Of a stretch of 36,653 nt of DNA, positions 7,659-16,900 are shown one piece after another (within the stretch, counting starts at the first letter, position 1; the number at the start of each line of letters is the position of its first letter). The notes beneath the pieces are model-generated. The model was not told the origin of the DNA, made no database searches, and worked only from the letters and a program-made list of their open reading frames with translations. Position numbers and translations under genes: made by a program. Source of the DNA: Gemmatimonas sp. (lineage in GTDB: Bacteria; Gemmatimonadota; Gemmatimonadetes; Gemmatimonadales; Gemmatimonadaceae); the NCBI GenBank assembly GCA_021154325.1, contig JAJKIR010000067.1, forward strand, positions 1 through 36,653, written 5' to 3'.

Positions 7659-10337
7659 ATGCGCGTACTCCGGCGGTTGGCCTACTGGCTTCGGCTGCGA
7701 TCGAACCAAGGCGATCTCGCGGATGAGATTGCGCTGCATCGCCAGCTGCTCGAGGAGGAGCTCGTCGCGAGCGGCATGTCGGAAGGCGACGCCAGAGCCG
7801 CGGCGCGACGCGCGATGGGCAACGACACCTACATGCGCGAGGAGGCCCGCGCCGTCTGGTTCTCGGCGCGGCTCGAGGCGCTGGCGCAGGATTTCGGCTA
7901 CGCGCTTCGGGGCCTCCGCCGAAATCCCGGCTTCACCATCGCCGTCGGCCTGACGCTCGCGTTAGGCATTGGCGCGAATGCGACGATGTTCTCGCTCGTC
8001 GATCGGCTGTTGCTCCGGCCACCGCCGCTGCTCGTCGAGCCGGGAACGGTGAATCGCGTCTATCTCTACAGGACGTACCGCGGCGTCGAGGCGGAGCGCA
8101 GCGGTCAGTACGCACGATTCCTCGACCTGCGCCGGTGGACGGCGGCGTTCGCGCGCATTGCCGCGTTCCGCGAGACCGATCTTGCCGTCGGCCTCGGCGA
8201 CGACGCGAAAGAACTGCCAGTTGGCGTCGTGAGCGCGAGCTTCTTTGGCTTCTTCGACGCCCCGCCCGTACTCGGCCGCTATTTCGTCGACGCCGAGGAT
8301 CTCCCGCCTAACGGAACCGACGTCGCTGTTCTGAGCCACTCGTTCTGGCAGACGCACTATGCAGGGCGGGCGAGCGTCCTCGACTCGACCATTCAAGTCG
8401 GTCCAACGCGCCTACGAATCATTGGCGTCGCGCCAGGTGAGTTCGCCGGACTCTGGCCGGATCGTCCGCCGGTCGCGTACATCCCCGTCACGGTCTACGG
8501 TAGCGCGGGCGGGGGGACGGACTGGTGGTCCGCCTACACGCACGCCATCGGCATCCGCACGCTCGTACGGCGGAAGCCCGGGGTGAGCGTCGCCGCCGCG
8601 ACGGCGGACCTCACCCAGGCGCTCACCAAATCCTACCGGGCGCAGATCGCGATCGACCCGACCTCGCCACCGCTCGCTCTCACGCGTCCGCGCGCCCTGG
8701 CCGCGTCTGTGCTCGCCGAGCGCGGGCCGGAGGCATCGGGCACCGCGAAGGTCGCGGCCTGGTTGAGCATTGTCTCATTCGCCGTGCTGCTCATCGCGTG
8801 CGCCAACGTCGCGAATCTCCTGCTCGCGCGCGCGCTGCGACGCCGGCGTGAGATCGCGGTGCGCCTCTCGCTCGGTGTGAGCCGGGCACGGCTCTTCGTC
8901 CAGACACTCACCGAAAGCATCCTGCTCGCGCTCCTCGGTGGCGTGGCTGGAGTTCTCGTGGCCCAGTGGGGAGCCGCCGCCCTCCGCCGTGGCCTTCTGC
9001 CTGACGCGAACGCCGCGCCCGTGATCACGGATTGGCGCACGCTCGGGTTCGCGGCAGTGGTCACGATGACCGTCGGCATTCTCGTCGGACTCGCACCGGT
9101 GCTGCAGAGCCGCCGCGCCGATCTCGTCGAGGACCTGAAGTCGGGTGCGCGCGAGGGCAAATTTCAGCGCTCGCGCATTCGCGCCGCGCTCCTGGTCGTT
9201 CAGAGCGCACTGTCTGTGGCCCTCCTCGTTGCGGCGGGACTCTTTGTTCAGAGCTTGCGAAACGTCCGCGACGTGCGACTCGGCTACGACGTCGATCCCG
9301 TCCTCGTCGTGGGGTGGAATCTGCGCGGCGTGCAGCTGGACAGCGTTCGCATGGCAGAGCTCAATGCTCGACTGCTCGCCGCCGCCGCCTCCACGCCCGG
9401 CGTGGCGCATGCGAGTCTTGTGAAGACGGTTCCGTTCCGCGGCATCTCTTCGTGGCCTCTGTTTGTCGCCGGCATCGATTCCGTCGACCAGCTCGGCGAG
9501 TTCGACCTGAATGGCGTCTCACCCGAGTACTTCGCCACGGTCGGAACGCGCATCGTGCGCGGTCGAGGCATCGAGTCGGGCGACGACGCGCGCTCGCGAG
9601 CAGTGATGGTGGTCGATCAATCGATGGCGGCGGTGCTCTGGCCCGGTCGCGATCCCATTGGCCAGTGCGTTCATGTCGGCGCCGCGCGGGCACCGTGCAC
9701 CTACGTCGTCGGCGTCGCCGAGGACGTTCATACGCACACGCTCGGCTCGGAGGCTGGCAACTATTTCTACTATCTTTCCGCCGCGCAGATGTCGCCTGAC
9801 GACGTGGGCTTGTTCGTGCGTCCGAACGGCGACGCGGCGCGATACGTCGAGCCCTTGCGTCGGCGGCTGCAGCGCGAGCTGCCCGGCGCCGCGTACGTCG
9901 TCGTCGATCGGTTGAGCGACGTGATTGGCTCAGAGACGCGCACGTGGCGTGTTGGCGCGGCGGTCTTCACGGCGCTCGGCGCGCTCGCCGCCGTGCTCGC
10001 CGCAATTGGGCTCTATGGCGTTATTGCCTACGGGGTCGCGCAAAGGACGCACGAGCTGGGTGTCCGCCTCGCGCTCGGCGCCGCACGGTGGTCGCTCGTA
10101 AGGCTGGTCGTCGTGGACGGCGTCCGATTCACGTTGCTGGGAATCGTGCTTGGCTGCGCGATCGCCTTGTCGGCGTCCGGACGGATCGCGCCGCTCCTGT
10201 TCAGTGAGCCACCGCGCGATCCGCTGGTATACGGCGCGGTGACGGCGCTGCTCTTGGTGGTAGCGATGCTGGCGAGTGCCATCCCGGCCCTCCGCGCCGC
10301 GAGCGTCGATCCAAAGCGGGCGCTGCTCGCGGAGTAG
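7659..10337 (+). CDS. ADOP-family permease with prefix domain
   Basis: An 892-residue ADOP permease. Residues 1-65 form the acidic cytoplasmic prefix seen in most family members (LADEIALHRQLLEEELV, then a DARAAARRAMGN helix), followed by the first membrane helix at about 92-115 (ALGIGANATMFS), a periplasmic MacB-like domain to about 365, three helices to about 475, a second helix near 515, a second periplasmic domain, and closing helices ending at RAASVDPKRALLAE. GGGGGAC about 7 bp before the ATG serves as ribosome site. No PadR gene is adjacent, which sets it apart from the three operons in this window. It converges with the next ADOP gene, with only 17 bp between them. Confidence 0.9.
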   Translation: MRVLRRLAYWLRLRSNQGDLADEIALHRQLLEEELVASGMSEGDARAAARRAMGNDTYMREEARAVWFSARLEALAQDFGYALRGLRRNPGFTIAVGLTLALGIGANATMFSLVDRLLLRPPPLLVEPGTVNRVYLYRTYRGVEAERSGQYARFLDLRRWTAAFARIAAFRETDLAVGLGDDAKELPVGVVSASFFGFFDAPPVLGRYFVDAEDLPPNGTDVAVLSHSFWQTHYAGRASVLDSTIQVGPTRLRIIGVAPGEFAGLWPDRPPVAYIPVTVYGSAGGGTDWWSAYTHAIGIRTLVRRKPGVSVAAATADLTQALTKSYRAQIAIDPTSPPLALTRPRALAASVLAERGPEASGTAKVAAWLSIVSFAVLLIACANVANLLLARALRRRREIAVRLSLGVSRARLFVQTLTESILLALLGGVAGVLVAQWGAAALRRGLLPDANAAPVITDWRTLGFAAVVTMTVGILVGLAPVLQSRRADLVEDLKSGAREGKFQRSRIRAALLVVQSALSVALLVAAGLFVQSLRNVRDVRLGYDVDPVLVVGWNLRGVQLDSVRMAELNARLLAAAASTPGVAHASLVKTVPFRGISSWPLFVAGIDSVDQLGEFDLNGVSPEYFATVGTRIVRGRGIESGDDARSRAVMVVDQSMAAVLWPGRDPIGQCVHVGAARAPCTYVVGVAEDVHTHTLGSEAGNYFYYLSAAQMSPDDVGLFVRPNGDAARYVEPLRRRLQRELPGAAYVVVDRLSDVIGSETRTWRVGAAVFTALGALAAVLAAIGLYGVIAYGVAQRTHELGVRLALGAARWSLVRLVVVDGVRFTLLGIVLGCAIALSASGRIAPLLFSEPPRDPLVYGAVTALLLVVAMLASAIPALRAASVDPKRALLAE

Positions 10338-10354
10338 CCGTTAGGCAGTTGGCA

Positions 10355-13015
10355 TCACGACAGAATATTGCGAGGATTGCCGGTTGTCGCCTGGCGCGCG
10401 GGCACGTACGCCGCGAGCACGCCCACCCCGGCCATGATCAACGCCGTCGCGATGAAGACGCTGGGCTCTATCGGCTTCACGTGGAAGAGCAGAGACGTCA
10501 GCACTCGAGACAACGCCGCCGCGCCGAGCACGCCGACGGCGAGGCCCGCACTCGTGACGATGAGCCCCTGTCGCATGACCATCGAGCGAATCGCCGTCGG
10601 AGCTGCGCCGAGCGCCATCCGAATGCCGAACTCGCGCGCACGCAGCCGAACGGCATATGCGAGCACGCCGTAGACACCGAGAACGGCGAGCGCGATCGCG
10701 ACGGCGGCGAAAGCCAGGAGCAGTCGCAGCGTGAAAGTGCGCGTCGCATTGCCGCGACCGAGGACGTCGTCGAGTGGAGCAGGACGATACATGACGAGAA
10801 GCGGATCGACTGCCTCGAGAAGGCGGCGGGCACTGGCGGCAACGACGTCGAGATTGCCCGTCGTGGACACAACCTGTGTGAGTCCCCAGTTGCGATCACC
10901 GGCAAACTGTTGGTGCGCGTGGTAGACCGTCGGCTTGATCTCGCCCTCGATCTCGAGAGCAACGTCAGCAACGACTCCGATCACCGTAGCGTTCACTCCG
11001 CCCGTGCGTAGCTGCTGCCCGATCGGGTCGACGCCGGGGAAGAGGAGCTGCGCCGCCGACTTGCTCACGACCACCACTCGCGGCGCGTGCGCGTCGTCAC
11101 CCGCCTCGAAGACGCGCCCTGCGACGCGCGGAATTCCGAGCGCGGCAAAGTAATCGCCCGCGATGACCCGCTGCTCCAGTGATGCATGATCGATCTTCGT
11201 GTTCACGAGCGGCCCGGAAAGCGGACGCGTGAACCAGGAATTGTAGGAGCCGGTTGCCGGCAGGCGCGATGTTCCGCCTGCGGCGCGGACGCCGGGCACA
11301 CCCTCGAGCTGACGTGCCAGATCATCGTAGGCTCTCGCGCGTGCCGTCGAGTCGTAACGACTGCCGGGCAGGTGGAGCTCGAAGGTCAACACGTTAGCAG
11401 ACGCAAATCCGAGGTCAACGCGCCGGAGCTGCGCAAAGCTGGATAGCAGGAGGCCGGCGCCGACCGCGAGCACGAACGCCAGTGCCACCTGCGCCGAAAC
11501 GAGCGCTGCCCTGAGTCGTACATGTGCGCGGCTGCTCGAGCCGCCGCGTCCTTCGCCCCGCAGTACGTCTCCTGGACGTGTGCGAGCCGCGCGCACCGCC
11601 GGCGCCGCGCCAAAGAGCACGGCGCAGAGCGTCGCGAGCCCGATCGAGAAGAGGAGGAGTCGTGGATCCAGAGACAGCGACGAGAGCCGCGGAATGGTGC
11701 CGTCGCCGAGCCTGACGATTGCGGCCATGCCGAGCCGGGCCACGGCGAGTCCCGCAACGTCGCCGACCAGCGCGATGACGATGCTTTCGACGAGCATCTG
11801 ACGGATGATGCGCGCGCGTTGACCTCCCAACGCGGCGCGGACGGCGAACTCACCCTGCCGCTCCGATCCCCGCACGAGCATCAGCGTGGCGATATTGACG
11901 CACACAATGAGCAGCACGAGCGCGACCGCGCCGAGCATGATCTCCAGGGCAGCGGCTGTCGGCGCGACCATGTCGTCCTTGAGCGGATCGAACCTGGCAC
12001 GCGTGTCGCGCGCGTCGGGATATTTCACGCCGAGCCTGGTCGCCAGTGCTGTCAATTCCGCCTGCGCCGCTCCGAGCGATAGGGTTGGCTGCAATCGCGC
12101 AATGACGGTGAGGTAGTGATTCGTCGCATTCGATGGATCTCGCCCCGGGTCGAGATTCAGTGGCGTCCACGCGTCCGCGCGCGGAGCGAGCGGATCGACG
12201 AAGCTTTCCGGCATGACACCCACGATCCGATATGCCGTGCCATCCATCGTGATCGTGCCGCCGACCGCCGACGCATCGGAATGGAATTCCTCCTGCCAGA
12301 GGCGATGGCTGATCACCGCCACTCGAGCCGGGTGCTCGGCTCCATCCATGCCGCCGTGCTCGTCGTCACGCGACAAGACGCCCCCGATCGCCGGACGCAC
12401 GCCGAGGACATCGAAATACTCCGCGCTCACTGGCAGCGTACGGATGCGACGCGCCCGATCGCCGCGGCCGATGTCGGCGCCGACGGCATCGTACGTGAGC
12501 GCGGCGGCGATGGACGCGACTGATGACATCCCGTCGCGATACTCGAGAAAATGCACCGGGGTCAGAAAGCCGTGGTCGTTAGGCGCCCGGACGTCGGTGT
12601 TGTACAGGCGCACGAGTCGACCGGGCTGAGAGTACGGCAGGGGCGCCAGCAGAACCGCATCGACAGCACTGAAGACAGCCGTTGCGCCACCGATGCCAAT
12701 CGCGAGCGTGAGGACCGCCACGGTGGCGAACACCGGATTGCGTCGCAGCGTACGGAGCGCAAAGCGCACGTCGCCGGCGCCATCGAACAAGCTCCGCGTA
12801 CGACGGGCGTCGCGCACGTCCTCCTTCACCTGCTCGACCCCGCCGAGCGCGATCAGCGCCTGGCGGTGCGCTTCGGCGTGACTCACTCCGGTACGCCGCC
12901 GATACTCCTCCTCCATCTCGACATGGAGACGGAGCTCTTCCTCCAGCTCGCGATCTTCGGCGCGCCGAAAGACGATCGCGCGAAGACGCAGCAGTAGATC
13001 GGACAGGATTCTCAT
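10355..13015 (-). CDS. ADOP-family permease, second gene of PadR operon
   Basis: An 886-residue ADOP permease. The ATG at 13015 overlaps the PadR stop as ATGA, which fixes the start and shows translational coupling; 22 further codons upstream are open but lie inside PadR. The prefix domain is at about 1-80 (EDRELEEELRLHVEMEEEY), the first helix at about 100-125 (AIGIGGATAVFS), then the family pattern of periplasmic domain, three helices, periplasmic domain, three helices, ending ARQATTGNPRNILS. The ending is a little divergent from the usual RVDP-ALR motif of the other copies. Confidence 0.9.
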   Translation of the reverse strand: MRILSDLLLRLRAIVFRRAEDRELEEELRLHVEMEEEYRRRTGVSHAEAHRQALIALGGVEQVKEDVRDARRTRSLFDGAGDVRFALRTLRRNPVFATVAVLTLAIGIGGATAVFSAVDAVLLAPLPYSQPGRLVRLYNTDVRAPNDHGFLTPVHFLEYRDGMSSVASIAAALTYDAVGADIGRGDRARRIRTLPVSAEYFDVLGVRPAIGGVLSRDDEHGGMDGAEHPARVAVISHRLWQEEFHSDASAVGGTITMDGTAYRIVGVMPESFVDPLAPRADAWTPLNLDPGRDPSNATNHYLTVIARLQPTLSLGAAQAELTALATRLGVKYPDARDTRARFDPLKDDMVAPTAAALEIMLGAVALVLLIVCVNIATLMLVRGSERQGEFAVRAALGGQRARIIRQMLVESIVIALVGDVAGLAVARLGMAAIVRLGDGTIPRLSSLSLDPRLLLFSIGLATLCAVLFGAAPAVRAARTRPGDVLRGEGRGGSSSRAHVRLRAALVSAQVALAFVLAVGAGLLLSSFAQLRRVDLGFASANVLTFELHLPGSRYDSTARARAYDDLARQLEGVPGVRAAGGTSRLPATGSYNSWFTRPLSGPLVNTKIDHASLEQRVIAGDYFAALGIPRVAGRVFEAGDDAHAPRVVVVSKSAAQLLFPGVDPIGQQLRTGGVNATVIGVVADVALEIEGEIKPTVYHAHQQFAGDRNWGLTQVVSTTGNLDVVAASARRLLEAVDPLLVMYRPAPLDDVLGRGNATRTFTLRLLLAFAAVAIALAVLGVYGVLAYAVRLRAREFGIRMALGAAPTAIRSMVMRQGLIVTSAGLAVGVLGAAALSRVLTSLLFHVKPIEPSVFIATALIMAGVGVLAAYVPARQATTGNPRNILS

Positions 13016-13365
13016 GCGCCCTCCGGCGCCCACGTGCGGACGCTCATGATGTGATCGATCGCCGCGGAGGCACGCTCCCACGCCGTGTGTTGAGTGGTAA
13101 GCGTCCGCCGGCCAGCGGTGGTGAGCTCGTAGTAGCGCGCGCGCCGGCCCTTCTCGGTCAGGCGCCAGGCCGTCTTCACCCAGCCGCGGCGCCGCATGCG
13201 CACGAGGGCAGGGTAGAGCGAGCCCTGGGTGACGAGGAAGACGTCGCGCGACATCGATTGGATGCGATGTGCGATCCCCCAGCCGTGCATCGGCTCGAGC
13301 GCGAGTGTCTTGAGGACGAGCATCTCCAGGGTTCCCTGGAGCAGCTCGAGGCGTTCGTCGGACAC
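13012..13365 (-). CDS. PadR-family transcriptional regulator
   Basis: A 117-residue winged-helix repressor of the small PadR class that lacks the long C-terminal domain. The core reads LLQGTLEMLVLKTLALEPMHGWGI, then VTQGSLYPALVRMRRRGWV in the recognition helix and wing, and a final helix for dimerisation. It starts at GTG with AAGGAGA 6 bp upstream. That ribosome site lies partly inside a 17-bp palindrome (13376-13392), so self-repression is likely. It heads a two-gene operon with the permease at 13015. Such PadR-ADOP pairs recur in Acidobacteriota and Gemmatimonadota; the inducing ligand is unknown. Confidence 0.9.
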   Translation of the reverse strand: MSDERLELLQGTLEMLVLKTLALEPMHGWGIAHRIQSMSRDVFLVTQGSLYPALVRMRRRGWVKTAWRLTEKGRRARYYELTTAGRRTLTTQHTAWERASAAIDHIMSVRTWAPEGA

Positions 13366-13375
13366 GATCGGTCTC

Positions 13376-13392
13376 CTTCAGACGGTCTGAAG
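13376..13392. promoter_or_regulatory. Putative PadR operator, 17-bp palindrome over the ribosome site
   Basis: Arms CTTCAGAC and GTCTGAAG around one central base form a perfect dyad. On the minus strand its last bases are the first bases of the Shine-Dalgarno AAGGAGA of the PadR gene, so a bound dimer would cover the start region. The assignment to PadR is by position only. Confidence 0.6.
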
Positions 13393-13438
13393 GTAGACAG
13401 CTGGCGCGCCGAAAGCGTTTGAAGCCGCCCTGAGACCC

Positions 13439-16114
13439 CTACTCCGTGCGCAGCGCGATCACCGGGTCCACGCGTGTGGCCCTTCGCGCCGGCACCAGAC
13501 ACGCCAGCAGCGCCGTGGTGCCCAGCACCGCCGTGACCAGGATCGTCACCACGGGATCGTTGGGACTCACCTGGAACAGTGCCGCCCGCGCAACCCGCAC
13601 CAGCCCCGAGCCGGCGAGCAGGCCGATAGCCATTCCGATTGCGATCTGCCAGGCACCTTGGCGAATCACCATACGGATCACGGCGCCAGCCGTCGCGCCT
13701 AACGCCAGCCGAATGCCCATCTCCCGCACCCGCCGACTCACCGAGAAGGTCATCACCGCGTACAGCCCGATCGACGACAGGACCAGTGCGGCGACGCCGA
13801 ACACGATGAACAGCGTCGCGAAGATCCGGAAGAAATGCATCGGCTCGCGCATCACGTCCGCCATCGATTGTGTCGCGTATACCGGAACCTCCGGATCGAC
13901 CGCGGCGACCGCCGCGCGCAGCGTCGCGGCGCTCGACACATCGGCGCTGCCTGCTATGGCGAGCGCGCCCGAGTCAAAGCGGCGCTGCTGCCAGAATGAG
14001 GTGAGCACTTCGGCTGGCCACGGATCGTCGAAGCTCGCTGAGACGAGCGTTGGCACGATGCCGACGATCGTCAGCCACGGCGCGGTCGGTTCCGACCCGA
14101 TGCGAATTCGCTTGCCGATTGGATCCGTCTCACGAAAGTGTCGCTGAACGAATGATCGGCTCACGACGGCGACGCGCTCCGCTCCGTGCCGGTCGGCTGC
14201 CGCGATTGGCCGTCCGCGAGTGACATGCACACCGAAGGTCGGAAAGAAGCCGGGACTCACAGCGAGCGTGCGAACCACGGGATGGTCCTGCTCACGATCA
14301 TAGGTGCGTCCCTCAACGGTCAGATGGTGCGGCACCCAACCGCTGCCTGGCAGACCATTGCCAAGATAGACGCCGTTTCGTCCCGGTTGCGCGGTGAGAT
14401 CACGCTCGAGCGTCTCGAAGAACGCTCGCTGCCGGACGGTGTCGCTCGTCGTCAGCGTCACGCGCGCCGTGAGAATTGCGCTCGTCGCGAACCCCGGGTC
14501 GACATTGCGCAAGTTGATGATGCTGCGAGTGATGAAGCCCGACGCAAGCAGAATCGCCGACGACACCGCGATCTCCACGACGACGATCCCTCGGCTCAGG
14601 CGGGCCGCACGCAGCGAGGACGCGGCGTGCGATTCATCCTTGAGAATGGCGTTGATGTCGAGCCGAGCCGACTGGATCGCCGGAGCGAGCCCGGAAACCA
14701 GGCTCGCGACGACGGCCACGGCAATGACGAACGCCACTACCGCGGGATGGAGACGGACGTCCATCCAGAAGAGTGGTATTGGGGACCCCGCGACGGCTCG
14801 GTTGAAGAGCTTGATGCCAAGCGCGGCCAGCGCGACGCCGACGACCGCCGCGACGGCGGCGAGAATGCCCGATTCCACGAGTAGCTGGCGCATGATGGCC
14901 AGCCGCGACGCCCCGAGCGCCGTGCGAATTCCGATCTCGCGCGTGCGATTCGCGGCGCGGTCGAGCAGCAGATTCGCGACGTTCGCGCAGGCGACGAGCA
15001 GCACGAGAAAGACGGCGCCGAGCATGCCGTACAACAAAGTGTAGACGCGCGGATTGATGGAGGCGCGCACGAACGGGAGCACCGCGATCCGAAGACCCGA
15101 GTCCGCGGGTGGTCGAACCGCCGCCAGCCGCTGCGTGAGTCCGCCGAACTCCGCATTCGCATTGTCGTACGCCACGTCCGGCCGCAGTCGGCCGACGAGA
15201 CTGACGCTTTCGCCCTGACCCGGAGCGACGGCGGCGACATTCTCCTGAATCGGCAACCAGAGCCGCGTGTTGTATGGAAATTCGTAATTCGGCGGCATGA
15301 CACCAACGATGACATGCGGGCGTCCATTCACACGTAGCGTCTTGCCGATGACGTCTGCGCTCGAAGAAAATCGATCGCGCCAGAGTGCGTGACCGAGGAT
15401 TGCCGTTGGCGGTGCGGCTGGATCGGTGTCCCCCTCGCCAAAGCTCCGGCCGAGCGCGGGACGAACGCGCGGCGTCTCGAGCACACCGACGGTCACTCGC
15501 GCTGCCTCGACCCGATCGGCGCGGTCGCCGCCGCTCACGTTCACCGTCGTGGTGGCATACGCCGCGAATGTCTCGAAGGAGCGTTGCTGCGCGCGATACT
15601 GCGCGAAATCACCGAGTGCGACCAGCGCATCCACGCCGGGCTGACGCGGATCGATGAGCTTGACGATCGCGATGCGCGCCGGCTCGTCGAATGGCAGGCC
15701 CTTGATGAGCAAACCATAAATGATGCTGAACATCGTCGCGGTGAGGCCGATCCCGAGGGCGAGCGCGGCGCTGCCCGCGATGACGGTTCCCGGGCTGCGC
15801 CGCAGCGACCGGGCGCCGTGCCGCACGTCGCGCAGCAGCGACGAGGAGCTCCACACCCGCGCCCGGCTCGGCTTCGCCAGCCGGCGTTTGCCGTCGAGTG
15901 CGTGCTCGAGCTCATCGTCACGCAGTTGCGCCAGCAGCTGCTCACGTGCCGCGGTGCCCCCAATGCGCGGCGCCAGCTCGGCGAACTGCTGCTCCAGATG
16001 CTGCCCGATCTCCTCGATCACGTCCGCCTGATCGTCGGGCGCGAGGTTGGCGTGCTGGAGTCGCGCCCGAACGTCCGCGCGCCAATCGTAGTTGTCGTGC
16101 GTCGACTCACGCAT
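13439..16114 (-). CDS. ADOP-family permease, second gene of PadR operon
   Basis: An 891-residue ADOP permease. The ATG at 16114 lies inside the end of the PadR gene with an 8-bp overlap, so the pair is coupled. The prefix domain (about 10-70, ADVIEEIGQHLEQQFAEL) has a different sequence from those of the other copies. The first helix is at about 110-135 (ALGIGLTATMFS), a periplasmic domain follows to about 380, then three helices (FLVLLVACANVANLLLDRA), helix and periplasmic domain, and three final helices ending PARRATRVDPVIALRTE. It contains the word GCCTAACG at 13697-13704, read as Leu-Gly with a TTA codon. Confidence 0.9.
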   Translation of the reverse strand: MRESTHDNYDWRADVRARLQHANLAPDDQADVIEEIGQHLEQQFAELAPRIGGTAAREQLLAQLRDDELEHALDGKRRLAKPSRARVWSSSSLLRDVRHGARSLRRSPGTVIAGSAALALGIGLTATMFSIIYGLLIKGLPFDEPARIAIVKLIDPRQPGVDALVALGDFAQYRAQQRSFETFAAYATTTVNVSGGDRADRVEAARVTVGVLETPRVRPALGRSFGEGDTDPAAPPTAILGHALWRDRFSSSADVIGKTLRVNGRPHVIVGVMPPNYEFPYNTRLWLPIQENVAAVAPGQGESVSLVGRLRPDVAYDNANAEFGGLTQRLAAVRPPADSGLRIAVLPFVRASINPRVYTLLYGMLGAVFLVLLVACANVANLLLDRAANRTREIGIRTALGASRLAIMRQLLVESGILAAVAAVVGVALAALGIKLFNRAVAGSPIPLFWMDVRLHPAVVAFVIAVAVVASLVSGLAPAIQSARLDINAILKDESHAASSLRAARLSRGIVVVEIAVSSAILLASGFITRSIINLRNVDPGFATSAILTARVTLTTSDTVRQRAFFETLERDLTAQPGRNGVYLGNGLPGSGWVPHHLTVEGRTYDREQDHPVVRTLAVSPGFFPTFGVHVTRGRPIAAADRHGAERVAVVSRSFVQRHFRETDPIGKRIRIGSEPTAPWLTIVGIVPTLVSASFDDPWPAEVLTSFWQQRRFDSGALAIAGSADVSSAATLRAAVAAVDPEVPVYATQSMADVMREPMHFFRIFATLFIVFGVAALVLSSIGLYAVMTFSVSRRVREMGIRLALGATAGAVIRMVIRQGAWQIAIGMAIGLLAGSGLVRVARAALFQVSPNDPVVTILVTAVLGTTALLACLVPARRATRVDPVIALRTE

Positions 16115-16439
16115 AGCGAACCCCCGCGACACGGTTGATGGCGGTAACGAAGTCCTGCCAGCTCCGACGCTGCGCCTCGAGCGCCGTGCGGCCACCAGAC
16201 GTCAGGCGGTAGAAGCGGCGCCGCCGCTCGCCCGCCTTCTCGACCCAGCGGCCCGTGATCCAGCCGCGCTCCTCCAGTCGGTAGAGCAGAGGATAGAGCG
16301 ACGCGACGTGGAACACGAGCACGCCCTTCGAGCGTGACTCGATCAGCTTCTGCAGCTCGTAGCCGTGACGTGGCTCCGCGGCGAGCAAGGCGAGGATGAG
16401 AAACTCCGCGCTCCCCTTCTTGAGCTCATCGGTAAGCAT
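16107..16439 (-). CDS. PadR-family transcriptional regulator
   Basis: A 110-residue PadR winged-helix protein: FLILALLAAEPRHGYELQKL, then VFHVASLYPLLYRLEERGWI and ERRRRFYRLTSGGRTAL. The ATG at 16439 is chosen because it gives the normal PadR beginning MLTDELKKGSAEF; the frame stays open 12 codons upstream but runs through a 21-bp palindrome and promoter. No Shine-Dalgarno is visible and the predicted leader is only about 17 nt, so initiation may be nearly leaderless. It overlaps the downstream ADOP gene by 8 bp. Confidence 0.9.
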   Translation of the reverse strand: MLTDELKKGSAEFLILALLAAEPRHGYELQKLIESRSKGVLVFHVASLYPLLYRLEERGWITGRWVEKAGERRRRFYRLTSGGRTALEAQRRSWQDFVTAINRVAGVRYA

Positions 16440-16448
16440 GGGTGTCCG

Positions 16449-16491
16449 ATATGTGTGACTCACACATATAGGCATCCGGCACAGAGGTCAA
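16449..16491 (-). promoter_or_regulatory. Promoter and 21-bp palindromic operator of the PadR-ADOP operon
   Basis: A perfect dyad occupies 16449-16469: arms ATATGTGTGA and TCACACATAT around a single C. On the minus strand a -35 TTGACC (16486-16491) is followed after 17 bp by TATGTG (16463-16468), or after 15 bp by TATATG (16465-16470). Either -10 lies inside the palindrome, so binding would block RNA polymerase. The ATGT...ACAT outer half-sites resemble those described for PadR proteins, though spaced by 9 bp here. The dyad begins 9 bp before the start codon. Confidence 0.72.
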
Positions 16492-16524
16492 TGGCCGCCG
16501 GTTATGGAACGTCGGACAATTCCA

Positions 16525-16851
16525 TTAGGGTTCGATTAACGCCGTTGCCAGACATGGAGCTCCGGCTGTCGCGTTCCACATGTCGACGAGGAACGATTCG
16601 ACACGCTGGACGTGGCCATGCTCGAGCAAGGTCTTCGCGGGCAGTCCGCCAAACTCGTCACGAGCTTCGGTGAGCCACTGCAGAACAGCCTCGTCCTGGC
16701 GGTGAATGTCCTGCAGCAGGGCGACAACGAACGCGACCTCCTGGCTCCGCACCGCTTCGACCTCGAGGCCAGGGAGACACACGTCGATGCCCGTTACCGG
16801 GGCATATCGGGCGGGGGCGAGCCAGGCTTTCAATTCGGCCTTTGACAGCAT
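16525..16851 (-). CDS. Small protein with MbcA/ParS/Xre-type C-terminal domain, tentative
   Basis: A 108-residue cytoplasmic protein. The start is well supported: GAGGAGG lies 6 bp before the ATG at 16851, although the frame is open 70 codons further. The C-terminal half has the spacing of the MbcA/ParS/Xre antitoxin toxin-binding domain (DUF2384-like): LQWL, then FGGLPAKTLLEHG, then V-SFLVDMW. The N-terminal half (KAELKAWLAPARY, CLPGLEVEAV) does not show a clear helix-turn-helix. It follows the GNAT gene by 49 bp on the same strand, so the two may form an operon. It could be an antitoxin-like or adaptor protein; no RES toxin is present. The family call is from pattern only. Confidence 0.6.
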   Translation of the reverse strand: MLSKAELKAWLAPARYAPVTGIDVCLPGLEVEAVRSQEVAFVVALLQDIHRQDEAVLQWLTEARDEFGGLPAKTLLEHGHVQRVESFLVDMWNATAGAPCLATALIEP

Positions 16852-16900
16852 TGCAAACCTCCTCGAATTGGCGCGTAGGTAGTCCAGAACCCGCGGAGAC

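Noticed and set aside
16521..16545. T-arm-like GGTTCGATTA as part of a tRNA
   Set aside because: No acceptor, D-arm or anticodon arm can be built around it.
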